Positions 25,639 through 35,465 of a stretch of 50,911 bases of DNA are shown here, one piece after another. The stretch lies in contig ONJC01000022.1 of NCBI GenBank assembly GCA_900318035.1, positions 1-50,911 of the forward strand, in the 5' to 3' direction. Source of the stretch: an uncultured Methanobrevibacter sp. (GTDB lineage Archaea; Methanobacteriota; Methanobacteria; Methanobacteriales; Methanobacteriaceae). The notes beneath the pieces were generated by a model, which searched no databases, was not told the origin of the DNA, and was given only the letters and a program-made list of their open reading frames with translations. How positions within the stretch are numbered: the first letter of the stretch is position 1; the number at the start of each line of letters is the position of its first letter. The position numbers and the translations under genes were made by a program.

Positions 25639-26568
25639 TTATTTTGATAATGTTTCACTAACAAACTCCAGACTAACATCCGCAAGTCTTGCAATATCAC
25701 TGATGGAAAAACCTTCCTTATCTAAATTTATTACAACATTTTGCTTGGATTTTTTAAACTCATCATATTTGGCATTTAATTCCTCATCCTTAGCAACTAA
25801 TTCCTCATCCTTAGCAAATAACTCATCATCTTTTGCTTGTAATTCCTTTTGGAATTCTAGTTTTGCTTCATCTACTTTCCTTTGGGCATAATCTTCCACA
25901 ATTTTCATGTTACCACCTACCAAATTTGAAATTGTTTTGTTCAATGATTCATCATTAACAAATTTGTCGCATAACAACAATATTACTCCTTTTACAAATT
26001 GAGCAATTTCTGAATTATAATCCGGAATATTTGTTATTGTTATTGCAGATTTCAGTATCAGCTGATCAGAATTTTTCTTTGATTTCATGAAACAAAGCAA
26101 ACTTATTAATAGTAATTCTTTTTTGGACAATTTTTTCTTATTTTCTATTTTGAAGTTAATAGTATTTAAAAACTCATCTGCATCATATTTTTCAAGAGAA
26201 TGAATATATATTGGAAATCTAGACTGCTGATTAACCATATAACATTTCGTATTATCCTTTTCAATTGTACTTAGAACATGTACCTCAATAGGTTTTTTAG
26301 ATTTGATAGCAACATTATCAACTAAAGCACTGTAGAATCTAAATCTTCTCTTATCAGTAACATCCACATAAGTACTTTGAAATTCAAGTATTATTACCTT
26401 GTCTTCCAGTTCAAAAACCAAATCAGGTTTGTACATTTTCGGGTCAATGACACTATACTCAGTTGGATGAATTTCCACTATCTTTCCAGGAATATCAATA
26501 ATTTCAATTAATTTTTGTCCATACTCCTGACCCTGAGATTTGAAAATAATATCCTCATGAAATTCCAT
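25639..26568 (-). CDS. PD-(D/E)XK nuclease-family protein with coiled coil and helix-turn-helix end
   Basis: A 309-residue protein. The N-terminal half has a nuclease-like core: KPDLVFELEDKVIILEFQST (about residues 48-67), giving D followed by E-x-Q in place of the usual E-x-K, then an RRFRFYSALV helix. Such proteins are common in Methanobrevibacter and are often annotated as Rpn/PD-(D/E)XK transposase-like. Residues about 225-280 form a charged coiled coil with four 7-residue units such as AKDEELV. The last 25 residues (FSISDIARLADVSLEFVSETL) look like a helix-turn-helix. It starts at ATG with GGAGGTCA eight bases upstream. Flanks are AT-rich and it appears to be a single-gene unit. Lys replaced by Gln in the motif leaves catalysis in doubt. 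Confidence 0.7.
   Translation of the reverse strand: MEFHEDIIFKSQGQEYGQKLIEIIDIPGKIVEIHPTEYSVIDPKMYKPDLVFELEDKVIILEFQSTYVDVTDKRRFRFYSALVDNVAIKSKKPIEVHVLSTIEKDNTKCYMVNQQSRFPIYIHSLEKYDADEFLNTINFKIENKKKLSKKELLLISLLCFMKSKKNSDQLILKSAITITNIPDYNSEIAQFVKGVILLLCDKFVNDESLNKTISNLVGGNMKIVEDYAQRKVDEAKLEFQKELQAKDDELFAKDEELVAKDEELNAKYDEFKKSKQNVVINLDKEGFSISDIARLADVSLEFVSETLSK
25767..25850 (-). repeat. 21-bp tandem repeats encoding AKDEEL heptads
   Basis: About four 21-bp units lie in the nuclease-like gene, two of them nearly identical (around TCCTCATCCTTAGCAA). They encode seven-residue coiled-coil units, so copy number changes keep both the reading frame and the heptad phase. Confidence 0.75.
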
Positions 26569-26767
26569 GACAACATGACCTCCTTTTAACTTATGTATTA
26601 ATCTTTAATTTAGATTTAAAAGAATATAAATCTTTTTATAAGAATATAAAGCAATATTTATTTGAAAATATAAAAAACAAGTCAAAAACACTATTGATTC
26701 TAGTTTAAAAATATTTTAAAAAGTCATTAAACAATGAGAAAATCCAGATAAAACAAAAGTTAATGTG

Positions 26768-26807
26768 AAAAAAAGAAAAAATAGAATAATTCAAAATAGA
26801 ATTATTC
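26768..26807 (-). terminator. 9-bp hairpin across the aquaporin stop codon, plus U-tract
   Basis: GAATAATTC (26784-26792) and GAATTATTC (26799-26807) are perfect reverse complements around a six-base loop. The TAA stop (26802-26804) lies within the second arm. Minus-strand T6 and T7 runs follow directly. Confidence 0.82.
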
Positions 26808-27575
26808 GTCGTTGAATGGTTGTGGAAGTTCGCAAACTCCACTGCCTTTTGCAAGATATGCATATGCAAATGCTGCACAGATTGCACCAAGAATAGGTCC
26901 AACCAAGTATATTGGGAAGAATCCCCAGAGGTTTGCACCGCCAAGCAAGGTATCCAATAAGTATGGTCCGAATGTACGTGCAGGGTTGATTGAAGCACCG
27001 GTAAATGCACCGAGAACTACGATTACTGCTGCAACGGCCATACCAATTGAAATTCCGGCAAAACCAGGTTCTGCCTTTTTATCAACTGCAACACCCATTA
27101 CAACCATCATGAGGAAGAATGTTCCTAAAAACTCGGCAAACATTGCCTGAAGGTAACTTACGCCAAGACCCGGAGCTGTTGCACCTAATCCTCCGATTGT
27201 TACTGCCGGAGCACCAAGGCAAAGGAACAGACAGAGACTTCCTAAACATGCACCTATAACCTGTGCAATTATATAGTAGACACTGTCGATTAAGTCAATG
27301 TTTTTGGTTACAAGCAGTCCAATTGTTACTGCTGGATTCAAGTGTGCACCTGATATCTTTCCGAATACATAAATACATATCATTACAGTCAGACCGAATG
27401 CCAAAGCTATGGCAATCCAGTCACCTAATCCTCCTAACGGTCCAATAGCTGCAGCACCCGGAGTAACGGTATTTGAAATCAATAAGGTCACAACTGCTGA
27501 ACCGGTACCGAAAAATACTAGGAAAAATGTTCCTAAAAATTCTGCAAAGAATTTTTTTCTAATATTACAAGTCAT
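26802..27575 (-). CDS. aqpM: Aquaporin, MIP family (AqpM-like)
   Basis: A 257-residue six-helix channel with both NPA boxes: GAHLNPAVTIG near residue 80 and GASINPARTFGPYL near residue 197. The opening RKKFFAEFLGTFFLVFFGTG is the classic first helix, repeated in the second half as FAEFLGTFFLMMVV. AqpM of Methanothermobacter conducts water and some small solutes; the same is inferred here. It begins nine bases after the DUF2193-like gene, with GGCGAT as ribosome binding site, so the two form an operon ending at the hairpin over its stop codon. Confidence 0.92.
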   Translation of the reverse strand: MTCNIRKKFFAEFLGTFFLVFFGTGSAVVTLLISNTVTPGAAAIGPLGGLGDWIAIALAFGLTVMICIYVFGKISGAHLNPAVTIGLLVTKNIDLIDSVYYIIAQVIGACLGSLCLFLCLGAPAVTIGGLGATAPGLGVSYLQAMFAEFLGTFFLMMVVMGVAVDKKAEPGFAGISIGMAVAAVIVVLGAFTGASINPARTFGPYLLDTLLGGANLWGFFPIYLVGPILGAICAAFAYAYLAKGSGVCELPQPFNDE

Positions 27576-27584
27576 TTTTATCGC

Positions 27585-29084
27585 CTATACAGCTTCCCTC
27601 CATTGACAGTATTCATGTTTGTTGTCCACAAGTGAAGCAGCAGCACAGTTTTTACAACCTCTGACCGGAGATCCTGGTGCTTCTTTGTTAAGTGCAATGA
27701 TATTTGTCATCATAGTTGCTGTAATTGGCTCTGAAGTTAAAAGACATGGATAGTCTGCTAATCTCATAAGTGAAGAGAATCTTACTGTAATTGCACATGC
27801 AGGGTAAGTGTATCTTTGTGGATTCATTACAATTTCACTTTCTAAAATAGGACTTAGGTCAACTGCAAATCCGTTGATTTTTGGCACAAGTTCTCCGCCG
27901 GTGCCTGCTCTGAATTTACGGGCTCCGCTGATTGCATTGAATCCTCTGTAAATCATGTCCATGAAGTCACAGTTGTGCAATTCTGCAGCTGCACCTCTTG
28001 TTGGATATTGTTGTACGAAGTTGTGGAATCTTTTAGAGAATAGGTCTACAACCATAGGTGCGTTAAATCCATCCAATTCTAAAATAAATTCAGTTGCACA
28101 AGCAGATGAACCAGTTGCTAACTTAAGGACATCGAATTCTGATTTATAATTGTCCAAGTTGGATGTCAATGTATTTCCTATAACGTCAGCGGTTGCCTGA
28201 ACAATAGCTAAAGTCACATCATCCTTACACATGTTGTAAGTGGATTGGCCGATATGGTGTCCGATATCACCTACACAATATGCAGGTACAGTTACGATGT
28301 TACCGTAGTGTACTCCATCATCCATTGCGGCTTTGACTGCTGAAGTCATTGCCTTTTTATATTTGTTCATGTAATCTCTTACATCAAATGAAGAATGGTC
28401 AGCGTCATCCATTAATGTACCTTGTCCTTCAATAGGGGTTTTGTAAATCATTTGCAATGCTGCAATTTCCTTTTCAGTTGCTTCAGCTGCTGTCGCTCCT
28501 GCTTCGATAGCATTTGCAAAAGCGTCTCCAATACCATATGAGGTGTTCATACCCCATGATTTTGCAGATAAGATTGCCTGTTTGTGAGCTACCGGAATGT
28601 CAGTTTTTTGCAATATTTGATTTACGACATTACTGGTACTTCCAGGCATCAATGCAAAGTCAACTACACATGTTGGTCCGTAAAATCCACCATATCTTCT
28701 GATTGATTCTTTTGCAACAAGAGCCTCATTATCAGCAATAGCTTGAATAAATTTATCTACACTGTCTGCAAATTCACCATCTTCTTCACATAAAATTTCT
28801 AAAACAGGAGGAGTTTGGAAATGTTCAATGAACGGATCATCTTCACATTTCAATGTGTCTGTAATGGAAGATAAAATTTCAAAGTGGTTTTTAACAGATT
28901 CCTTGTGCAGGTTAATTACAGATTCTGCTTGGTTGTCTAGCGCTTTCATGCCAGCCACAGCGTCAGCATATGGCTTTGCATCAGTGATTTTAAAGTCATT
29001 ATATCTGTTTTCAGATATAACTGCAACGTCTGCTTTTTGAGCAGCCATTGATTCATTTATCATTTTTTCATATAACTCTCTCAT
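27585..29084 (-). CDS. Conserved methanogen protein, probable DUF2193
   Basis: A 499-residue soluble protein without signal peptide or membrane segments. I recognise it as most likely the archaeal DUF2193 family, of unknown function. Visible features are RRYGGFYGPTCVVDFALMPG near residue 125, a His-Gly-rich segment YCVGDIGHHIGQSTYNMCKDD near 270, and a C-terminal cluster GCKNC...YCQW that could bind metal or a cluster. I place the start at the second of two tandem ATGs (29082-29084) because GGTGAT at 29089-29094 is then 4-5 bases upstream; the GTG at 29093 belongs to that ribosome binding site. It is first in an operon with the aquaporin, so a link to solute or stress handling is possible but unproven. 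The promoter carries nested inverted repeats. Confidence 0.65.
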   Translation of the reverse strand: MRELYEKMINESMAAQKADVAVISENRYNDFKITDAKPYADAVAGMKALDNQAESVINLHKESVKNHFEILSSITDTLKCEDDPFIEHFQTPPVLEILCEEDGEFADSVDKFIQAIADNEALVAKESIRRYGGFYGPTCVVDFALMPGSTSNVVNQILQKTDIPVAHKQAILSAKSWGMNTSYGIGDAFANAIEAGATAAEATEKEIAALQMIYKTPIEGQGTLMDDADHSSFDVRDYMNKYKKAMTSAVKAAMDDGVHYGNIVTVPAYCVGDIGHHIGQSTYNMCKDDVTLAIVQATADVIGNTLTSNLDNYKSEFDVLKLATGSSACATEFILELDGFNAPMVVDLFSKRFHNFVQQYPTRGAAAELHNCDFMDMIYRGFNAISGARKFRAGTGGELVPKINGFAVDLSPILESEIVMNPQRYTYPACAITVRFSSLMRLADYPCLLTSEPITATMMTNIIALNKEAPGSPVRGCKNCAAASLVDNKHEYCQWREAV

Positions 29085-29109
29085 CATTATCACCGATAAT
29101 AACTGTACT

Positions 29110-29153
29110 ACTAATAGGCTTTAAACAAATATTTAAAGTTATCTATTATTAGT
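29110..29153 (-). promoter_or_regulatory. Promoter with nested inverted repeats upstream of the DUF2193-aquaporin operon
   Basis: The inner repeat is CTTTAAA (29119-29125) and TTTAAAG (29132-29138). The outer arms are ACTAAT (29110-29115) and ATTAGT (29148-29153). The inner repeat contains the TATA-like sequence for the minus strand, about 40 bases before the start. This is a plausible operator in which a dimeric regulator would cover the TATA box. Confidence 0.45.
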
Positions 29154-29309
29154 GTCGGTTAAAAATTTATTCAGTGAAATATATAAATTTATTGAAATGT
29201 TATAAAAAAATGACTTCATATAATATATTTTTTTTAAATAATGCATCAAATATTGAATAAAATAGTGAAAAAAATAATGAAAAATTAGTAAAACACATTA
29301 ATATTATTA

Positions 29310-29365
29310 AAAAAAATTGTTAAAAATAATAAAAATAGAGGATATTCTATTTTCCGATATCTTCT
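29310..29365 (-). terminator. Hairpin over the uvrA stop codon, plus U-tracts
   Basis: AGAGGATAT (29337-29345) can pair with ATATCTTCT (29357-29365) apart from one G-T wobble. The TAG stop (29347-29349) is in the loop. T-rich runs follow on the minus strand, including T8 near 29312. Confidence 0.65.
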
Positions 29366-32235
29366 ACCAATTCCTTTGCATACGGAGTTATGTTTTCATC
29401 AAGCATTTTCTCGAGGAATTCACCTGTATATGTTCCGGTTTCAGCAACCTCTTCAGGAGTTCCGGTAGCTATGACCTCACCTCCACCGTCACCGCCATCA
29501 GGACCCAAATCAATGATGTGGTCGGCAGTTTTGATTACATCCAGGTTATGCTCAATGACAACTACTGAATTGCCTGCATCTGTCAATCTTGCAAGCACGT
29601 CAAGCAACCTTTTGATGTCGGCAAAGTGAAGACCTGTAGTCGGTTCGTCGAGAATGTATAAAGTCTTGCCGGTACTGGTTCTTGAAAGCTCTTTTGCAAG
29701 TTTTATCCTTTGAGCTTCCCCGCCGGAAAGTGTTGTTGCAGGCTGGCCGATTTTCATATAGCCAAGACCGACATCATACAATGTCTGGAGCTTTTTGGTG
29801 ATTTTTGGAATGTGTTCAAAGAATTCCAATGCCTCTTCAACTGTCATTTCCAGGACTTCATAGATGTTTTTACCCTTGTATCTTATATCCAAAGTCTCTT
29901 CGTTGTATCTCTTACCGCCGCAGACTTCACAAGGGACAAACACATCCGCCAAAAAGTGCATTTCAATCTGCACAATACCATCACCTGAACAGGCTTCACA
30001 TCTTCCGCCCTTAACATTGAATGAGAATCTTCCAGGTTTATATCCTCTGGCTTTTGATTCAGGAGTGTTTGCAAAAAGATCACGAATATCCGTAAATACT
30101 CCTGTGTATGTTGCAGGATTTGACCTTGGAGTCCTACCGATTGGTTTCTGGTCAATGGCAATAACCTTGTCGATGTTTTCCAATCCTTCAATTTCATCGA
30201 ATTTGCCTGCAAAAGTGAATTTCTTGGCAAGTTTTCCTTTAGCTCCCTTATAAAGAATTTCATTAATCAGACTGCTTTTTCCAGAGCCGCTTACACCGGT
30301 TACGCAGGTAAATTTACCCAATGGAATATCAACATCGATATGCTTCAGATTGTTTTGGGCTGCACCCTTGATTGTAATGAACATTCCATTTCCTTCACGT
30401 CTTGATTTAGGAATGTCAATCTTCTTTTCTCTTGAAATGTACTGGCCGGTAATGGAATCAGGATTGTTCATAATATCAAAAGGGGTTCCCTGAGCAACTA
30501 CTTTACCACCATGCTCCCCGGCACCAGGACCTATGTCTACAACATAATCCGCTGAGAGAATGGTTTCCTCATCATGCTCAACAACAACCAACGTATTTCC
30601 CAAATCTTTAAGTCTTTTTAAAGCTTCTATTAACTTCATATTGTCTCTTTGGTGAAGACCTATACTTGGCTCGTCCAAAATGTACAATACTCCAACAAGC
30701 CCTGAACCTATTTGAGTGGCCAATCTGATTCTTTGAGCCTCACCACCGGAAAGTGTACCTGATGATCTTGACATTGACAGGTAATCGAGTCCCACTTCAA
30801 CCAAGAAGCTTAAACGTTCCTTAACCTCTTTTAAAACTTCTTTAGCAATGAAGTTTTCACGTTCGGTAAGTTCTAAATCCTGGAAAAACTGATAGGAATC
30901 CTTTATTGCCAAATCACAAACGTCAATGATGGATTTTCCGCCAACAGTAACTGCCAATACTTCAGGCCTTAAACGCTTTCCGTCACAGACATGACATTTT
31001 CTGTCGCTCATGAATTTGGAGATGTATTTTCTGGAATAGTTTGATTTGGTTTCAAGGTATAGTCTCTCCATTCTTGGAATGACCCCTTCAAATTTACGGT
31101 TGACCATGTAAGATTTATTTCTTCTCTTGAAAGTGAACGGTATCTTCTCATTGCAGCCATAAAGAATAGTGTTTTGATATTCCTCGTCCAGTTCGTTGAA
31201 TGGAATGTCCATGCTGAAGTTGAAGTGTTTTGATACCGCTTCAAGCATCTGATAGTAATAGTTTTCCCTTTTGGCGGATTTTGACCATGGCGCAATGGCT
31301 CCCTCATTCAGTGTCAGTGTGGCATCCGGAACTATCAAATCAGGATCAATCTCCATTTTGGAGCCTATACCATTACATTCAGGACATGCCCCCTGTGGAG
31401 CGTTGAATGAAAACATCCTTGGGGTAAGTTCCTCAAAGTTTATTCCACAGTCAACGCAGGCAAAGTGTTCTGAGTACTTTTTCTCATATTCCTCTTCACC
31501 ATTGTCAAATAAAACGGTAATCAGACCTCCTGCAAATTCGGCTGCAGTTTCAAGGGAATCCACTAATCTTCTCTTAAAGTCCACATCACGTCTTATCTTA
31601 AGTCTGTCGACCACAACATCAATGTTGTGACGATAGGTTTTAGGCAAATCAATGTCTTCCTCCAAATCCCTTATTTCGCCGTCAACACGGACTCTGACAA
31701 AACCTTTGTTTCTCAGATCTTCCAGGACATCCTTGTGCTGACCTTTTTTATCCCTGACGACAGGAGAGAGGATTTGAATTTTTAATCCTTCACCTTCCTC
31801 GATGATTGAATCTCCAATTTGTCCTATGGTTTGCTGTGAAATCTCCTTTCCACAATTTGGACAGTGAGGAATACCAATTCTTGCATAAAGTAATCTCAAA
31901 TAATCATAAATTTCTGTAATTGTACCTACAGTAGATCTTGGGTTTTCCCTTGTTGTTTTCTGGTCAATTGAAATAGCAGGAGACAGTCCCTCTATGGATT
32001 CCATCTCAGGTTTTTTCATCTGACCCAGAAACTGTCTTGCATAAGCTGAGAGTGATTCGACATATCTGCGCTGTCCTTCAGCATAGATTGTATCGAAAGC
32101 CAGTGAAGACTTGCCTGACCCACTGATGCCTGTAATTACAATGAATTCATCACGGGGGACACTGACATCGATATCCTGTAGATTGTGCTCACGTGCACCC
32201 TTGATGACAATTTGTTTTTTAGAATTTTCAGCCAT
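29347..32235 (-). CDS. uvrA: UvrABC excision nuclease subunit A
   Basis: A 962-residue twin-ABC ATPase for damage recognition in nucleotide excision repair. Walker A motifs are [14 protein letters not shown] near residue 37 and [13 protein letters not shown] near 647. ABC signatures are [18 protein letters not shown] and [16 protein letters not shown], with [12 protein letters not shown] and [12 protein letters not shown] as Walker B regions. Zinc-binding CxxC pairs are visible (CPNCGKE, CVDC/CPEC, CHVC, and CEAC/CEVC). The length is normal for UvrA. It starts at ATG after GGAGATT. It is separated from uvrB upstream by a small toxin-antitoxin-like pair, whereas uvrB and uvrA often adjoin each other. 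Acquisition of the UvrABC system by methanogens from bacteria is established for the group. Confidence 0.97.
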   Translation of the reverse strand: MAENSKKQIVIKGAREHNLQDIDVSVPRDEFIVITGISGSGKSSLAFDTIYAEGQRRYVESLSAYARQFLGQMKKPEMESIEGLSPAISIDQKTTRENPRSTVGTITEIYDYLRLLYARIGIPHCPNCGKEISQQTIGQIGDSIIEEGEGLKIQILSPVVRDKKGQHKDVLEDLRNKGFVRVRVDGEIRDLEEDIDLPKTYRHNIDVVVDRLKIRRDVDFKRRLVDSLETAAEFAGGLITVLFDNGEEEYEKKYSEHFACVDCGINFEELTPRMFSFNAPQGACPECNGIGSKMEIDPDLIVPDATLTLNEGAIAPWSKSAKRENYYYQMLEAVSKHFNFSMDIPFNELDEEYQNTILYGCNEKIPFTFKRRNKSYMVNRKFEGVIPRMERLYLETKSNYSRKYISKFMSDRKCHVCDGKRLRPEVLAVTVGGKSIIDVCDLAIKDSYQFFQDLELTERENFIAKEVLKEVKERLSFLVEVGLDYLSMSRSSGTLSGGEAQRIRLATQIGSGLVGVLYILDEPSIGLHQRDNMKLIEALKRLKDLGNTLVVVEHDEETILSADYVVDIGPGAGEHGGKVVAQGTPFDIMNNPDSITGQYISREKKIDIPKSRREGNGMFITIKGAAQNNLKHIDVDIPLGKFTCVTGVSGSGKSSLINEILYKGAKGKLAKKFTFAGKFDEIEGLENIDKVIAIDQKPIGRTPRSNPATYTGVFTDIRDLFANTPESKARGYKPGRFSFNVKGGRCEACSGDGIVQIEMHFLADVFVPCEVCGGKRYNEETLDIRYKGKNIYEVLEMTVEEALEFFEHIPKITKKLQTLYDVGLGYMKIGQPATTLSGGEAQRIKLAKELSRTSTGKTLYILDEPTTGLHFADIKRLLDVLARLTDAGNSVVVIEHNLDVIKTADHIIDLGPDGGDGGGEVIATGTPEEVAETGTYTGEFLEKMLDENITPYAKELVEDIGK

Positions 32236-32420
32236 AATAATCTCCTAAAATTAGTTATATAATATTAGAACAAACTAGCTTATAAAGTCTTTCAGAGAGC
32301 ATTTGATAAGTATTTTTTAATTGTTTTTTATGCTTTAAAATGTTTGTTCACTTTACTAAAATACAAAATTAACTTTTTCCTCTGTGGCATATTGATTCTT
32401 CAAATTTTCCAAAATCAAAA

Positions 32421-32795
32421 TTAACAATAACATATGACTTCCATTTCAGGCACATTAATTATATTTTTGGCAACAGTACTGAATGGTTGATCTATTTTCT
32501 CATTATTTATCAATAATTCCATAAGAAGGTTTAAAGATATGCTTGAATTGGTTATAGCAATAGTGATATTAATATTTTCTATATTGTTAAAACAATCTTT
32601 TTTAACAGAGAACAGATTACTGATGTCTAAAATTTCTAATGCCACAGGAATACCCTCCTCACTGAAATCCAATATTATACCATCTTCAAGCTCCAATGAT
32701 TCCTGATATTTATAGTTCTCTGTAATTTTAATAAATATGCTGTCAACTTCAATGTCATACGAATATTTTAAATCAAATTTTTTAATTTGGCTCAT
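32421..32795 (-). CDS. DUF2283-like protein, possible antitoxin
   Basis: A 124-residue protein. The first 70 residues match the DUF2283 pattern: a strand with YDIEVDSIFIKI, then ...LEDGIILDFSEEGIPVALEILDIS, which describes self-expression 'D-x-D-x-x-G-x-P-V-G-I-E-I-L' type strands. The second half (hydrophobic helices, SISLNLLMELLIN) is not recognised. It overlaps the upstream 111-residue gene by 14 bases and has its own GGAGG ribosome binding site inside that gene. Paired DUF4258-like and DUF2283 genes are known as putative toxin-antitoxin modules; that role is inferred here. Confidence 0.55.
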   Translation of the reverse strand: MSQIKKFDLKYSYDIEVDSIFIKITENYKYQESLELEDGIILDFSEEGIPVALEILDISNLFSVKKDCFNNIENINITIAITNSSISLNLLMELLINNEKIDQPFSTVAKNIINVPEMEVICYC

Positions 32796-33117
32796 GTTCG
32801 CGAAGCCTCCTTGAACTATTAGCTGTATAGATTGTTTTTAGAGTTATTTCTTGTCTATTAATTATCATAATAATCAAATATATATCTTTAGATTTTCGAT
32901 AAGGATGCTCAAAAACAACTTTATACGTCCCAGTTTTTGTTTTACCAACTTGTACTGGTTTTTCATTTAATAACAAATCATAAATCATCCCAATATCTTC
33001 ATTTCTAGTGATATTTGATTCGATGAAATGTCTTGACTCTTTTATTTGAGATTCATCCAAGTCCTTCAGAAACAACAACAATTCTTCTAATGTGTAATCA
33101 AAAATAACAACCACCAC
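32782..33117 (-). CDS. Small DUF4258-like protein, possible toxin
   Basis: A 111-residue protein that begins with helical ESQIKESRHFIESNITRNEDI, where a His at the end of the first long helix suits DUF4258/RelE-fold proteins. Beta strands follow (GTYKVVFEHPYRKSKDIYLIIMII, then LKTIYTA). The start could be either of two tandem GTG codons (33115-33117 or 33112-33114) after CTGGTGG. It overlaps the DUF2283-like gene. Family placement is by pattern, and an RNase toxin role is inferred only. The pair lies exactly between uvrB and uvrA. Confidence 0.5.
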   Translation of the reverse strand: MVVVIFDYTLEELLLFLKDLDESQIKESRHFIESNITRNEDIGMIYDLLLNEKPVQVGKTKTGTYKVVFEHPYRKSKDIYLIIMIINRQEITLKTIYTANSSRRLREHEPN

Positions 33118-33202
33118 CAGAATTAATAATACTAATTATATTAAAAGTATTACAAATAAATTGTTGAAGTGCTATTATGCACAAAATCACAACTGTGAGA
33201 AA

Positions 33203-35173
33203 CTATTTGTCAAATCCTTTTAAGGCATAAAGCTTGTTTCTTAAATCGGCAGCCCTTTCAAAGTCAAGTCTTGCAGCTGCATCCTTCATGTCCCTTTCCA
33301 AATCCTTAATCAGCAATTGAAGCTCATCTTTAGGCATTTTACTGACATCAGTTCCAATGCCTCTGTATTTCTCATCTTCTTCAGCGAGTTTTTCTTTCAG
33401 GGTTCTTTGGGTTGATTTTGGTGTTATTCCGTGAACTTCATTGTATTTCATCTGGAGCTTGCGCCTTTTGAGTGTGGTTTCATATGCGTTCTTGACAGAA
33501 TCTGTCATGTCGTCCACATACATTATCACACGGCCGTTGACATTTCTTGCGGCCCTGCCGATTGTCTGTATGAGAGAGGTTTCATTTCTTAAAAATCCTT
33601 CCTTATCTGCATCGAGAATGGCGACTAAAGAGACTTCCGGCAAATCCAAACCTTCCCTTAAAAGGTTTACTCCAACGAGAACATCGAATTTACCCCTCCT
33701 CAAGTCATCCACGATATCGATTCTCTCCAGCGTGTCGATTTCAGAGTGCATATACCTTACTTTAACGCCTATTCTTGCATAATAGTCAGTCAAATCCTCT
33801 GCCATTCTTTTTGTCAGTGTTGTAACCAGCACACGTTCATCCTTTTCGGCGGTTTTTCTAACTTCCTTGAGCAGATCTTCAACCTGACCTGTCACCGGCC
33901 TTATCAATACTTCAGGGTCCACCAGTCCGGTCGGCCTTATAATCTGTTCAACAACATTTCTTGATTTCGCCAGCTCATATTGTGCTGGTGTTGCAGATAC
34001 ATAAATGACCTGGTCAACAGATGATTCAAACTCATCGAATCTCAATGGACGGTTTTCCTTGGCTGACGGCAATCTGAAACCGTATTCCACAAGGGTTTCC
34101 TTACGTGCACGGTCCCCATTATACATTCCCCTTATTTGCGGAACTGTTACGTGTGATTCGTCTATTATTGTTAAAAATTCATCAGGGAAGTATTCTAAAA
34201 GCGAGTATGGCTTGTCTCCCCAGTTACGGCCTGACAGGTGCATGGAATAGTTTTCTACACCTGGACAGTATCCCATCTCATGGAGCATTTCAATGTCAAA
34301 ACGGGTACGTTGCTCCAGCCTTTGCGCTTCCAGAAGTTTACCCGTAAGTTTAAGTTCCTCAAGCCTTTCATCCAATTCTTTTGAAATGTTGTCTATAGCC
34401 CTGTCCATCTTGTCCTGGCCGACAACAAAGTGCTTTGCAGGGAAAATCATATATCTCTGAAGGGATTCCTGTTTTTTTCCGGTGACCTTATCGATTATGC
34501 TTATGGCGTCTATTTCATCACCGAACAGTTCTATTCTTATTGGAGGGGTCCCATGAACCGGATTGATTTCAATGACATCTCCCCTTACTCTAAACTGACC
34601 TCTGTCAAATTCGATGTCATTTCGCTCATACTGCATGAACACCAATCGTTTGAGAATTTCAGATCTGTCGTAGATATCCCCAACGGCAATTCCGAATGCA
34701 AATTCACCGTAATCTTCAGGAGATCCGATACCGTAAATGCAGCTTACGCTACTCACGACAATGACATCATCCCTTGAAAGAAGAGACTGAGTTGCAGAAT
34801 GCCTCATTGTGTCTATTTCCTCATTGATTGAAGCTTCCTTGTCGATGAATGTATCCGTTCGAGGCACATAGGCTTCAGGTTGATAATAATCATAATAGCT
34901 GACAAAATACTCCACTGCATTGTCCGGGAAGAATTCCTTGAATTCCTCATATAGCTGTGCAGCCAGAGTTTTGTTGTGTGAAATGACTAAAGTGGGCTTT
35001 TGGACTTTTTCAATGACATTTGCCATTGTAAAAGTCTTTCCAGAACCTGTTACTCCTAAAAGAGTCTGTTCCTTTATGCCGCTTTTTATGCCTTCGGCTA
35101 ATGAATTAATGGCTTTTGGTTGGTCACCCAATGGTTTGTAGGGTGACTTCAGTTTAAATTCTTTCATAATCAT
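33203..35173 (-). CDS. uvrB: UvrABC excision nuclease subunit B
   Basis: A 656-residue SF2 helicase-fold protein that loads onto damage with UvrA and recruits UvrC. Walker A is [15 protein letters not shown] near residue 40, the beta-hairpin region [12 protein letters not shown] near 95, DEEXH-type [12 protein letters not shown] near 340, motif [13 protein letters not shown] near 545, and the C-terminal UVR motif ([20 protein letters not shown]). The length is normal. The ATG at 35171-35173 abuts the stop of the 96-residue gene; an ATG two codons on (35165-35167) is also possible. It forms an operon with prs and the 96-residue gene. No UvrC is seen in the window. Confidence 0.97.
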   Translation of the reverse strand: MIMKEFKLKSPYKPLGDQPKAINSLAEGIKSGIKEQTLLGVTGSGKTFTMANVIEKVQKPTLVISHNKTLAAQLYEEFKEFFPDNAVEYFVSYYDYYQPEAYVPRTDTFIDKEASINEEIDTMRHSATQSLLSRDDVIVVSSVSCIYGIGSPEDYGEFAFGIAVGDIYDRSEILKRLVFMQYERNDIEFDRGQFRVRGDVIEINPVHGTPPIRIELFGDEIDAISIIDKVTGKKQESLQRYMIFPAKHFVVGQDKMDRAIDNISKELDERLEELKLTGKLLEAQRLEQRTRFDIEMLHEMGYCPGVENYSMHLSGRNWGDKPYSLLEYFPDEFLTIIDESHVTVPQIRGMYNGDRARKETLVEYGFRLPSAKENRPLRFDEFESSVDQVIYVSATPAQYELAKSRNVVEQIIRPTGLVDPEVLIRPVTGQVEDLLKEVRKTAEKDERVLVTTLTKRMAEDLTDYYARIGVKVRYMHSEIDTLERIDIVDDLRRGKFDVLVGVNLLREGLDLPEVSLVAILDADKEGFLRNETSLIQTIGRAARNVNGRVIMYVDDMTDSVKNAYETTLKRRKLQMKYNEVHGITPKSTQRTLKEKLAEEDEKYRGIGTDVSKMPKDELQLLIKDLERDMKDAAARLDFERAADLRNKLYALKGFDK

Positions 35174-35464
35174 CTAGTTTGGAACTGTAATATTGAAGCT
35201 GATATGAGTGTAACTTGGAGAGCAGCATGGAGTGACCTTCTGGTCTCTAACGACCAAATCTCCATATCCTTTCAGCTCTTTTTCCAAATCTCTCATGACA
35301 TTTGGAATGACCTCATAATTGTAAACCTTAAGAGAGCCCAGAAATATGGTTTTTGCAGCCATATTCATTACAGAAATGGTTTCAACAACATCCATTTCAG
35401 CATATTTCTCCAAGATCTTATTGGAAATGTCAACCAATTCACGTTTTATCTGTTCCTTATCCAT
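35174..35464 (-). CDS. Conserved small protein between prs and uvrB, unknown function
   Basis: This 96-residue protein is not recognised. It has a helical N-terminal half (DKEQIKRELVDISNKILEKY) and a C-terminal half with strands around KVYNYEVIPNVMRDLE, ending in TPCCSPSYTHISFNIT. No membrane segment is visible. It starts one base after the prs stop and its TAG directly touches the uvrB start, so it is the middle gene of a tightly packed three-gene operon. That packing suggests a real, conserved product linked to nucleotide supply or repair, but I cannot assign a function. Confidence 0.7.
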   Translation of the reverse strand: MDKEQIKRELVDISNKILEKYAEMDVVETISVMNMAAKTIFLGSLKVYNYEVIPNVMRDLEKELKGYGDLVVRDQKVTPCCSPSYTHISFNITVPN

Positions 35465-35465
35465 T

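Noticed and set aside
33118..33202. Terminator hairpin after the toxin-antitoxin-like pair or uvrB
   Set aside because: I found no paired arms with a U-tract at the uvrB stop, unlike the seven genes listed.
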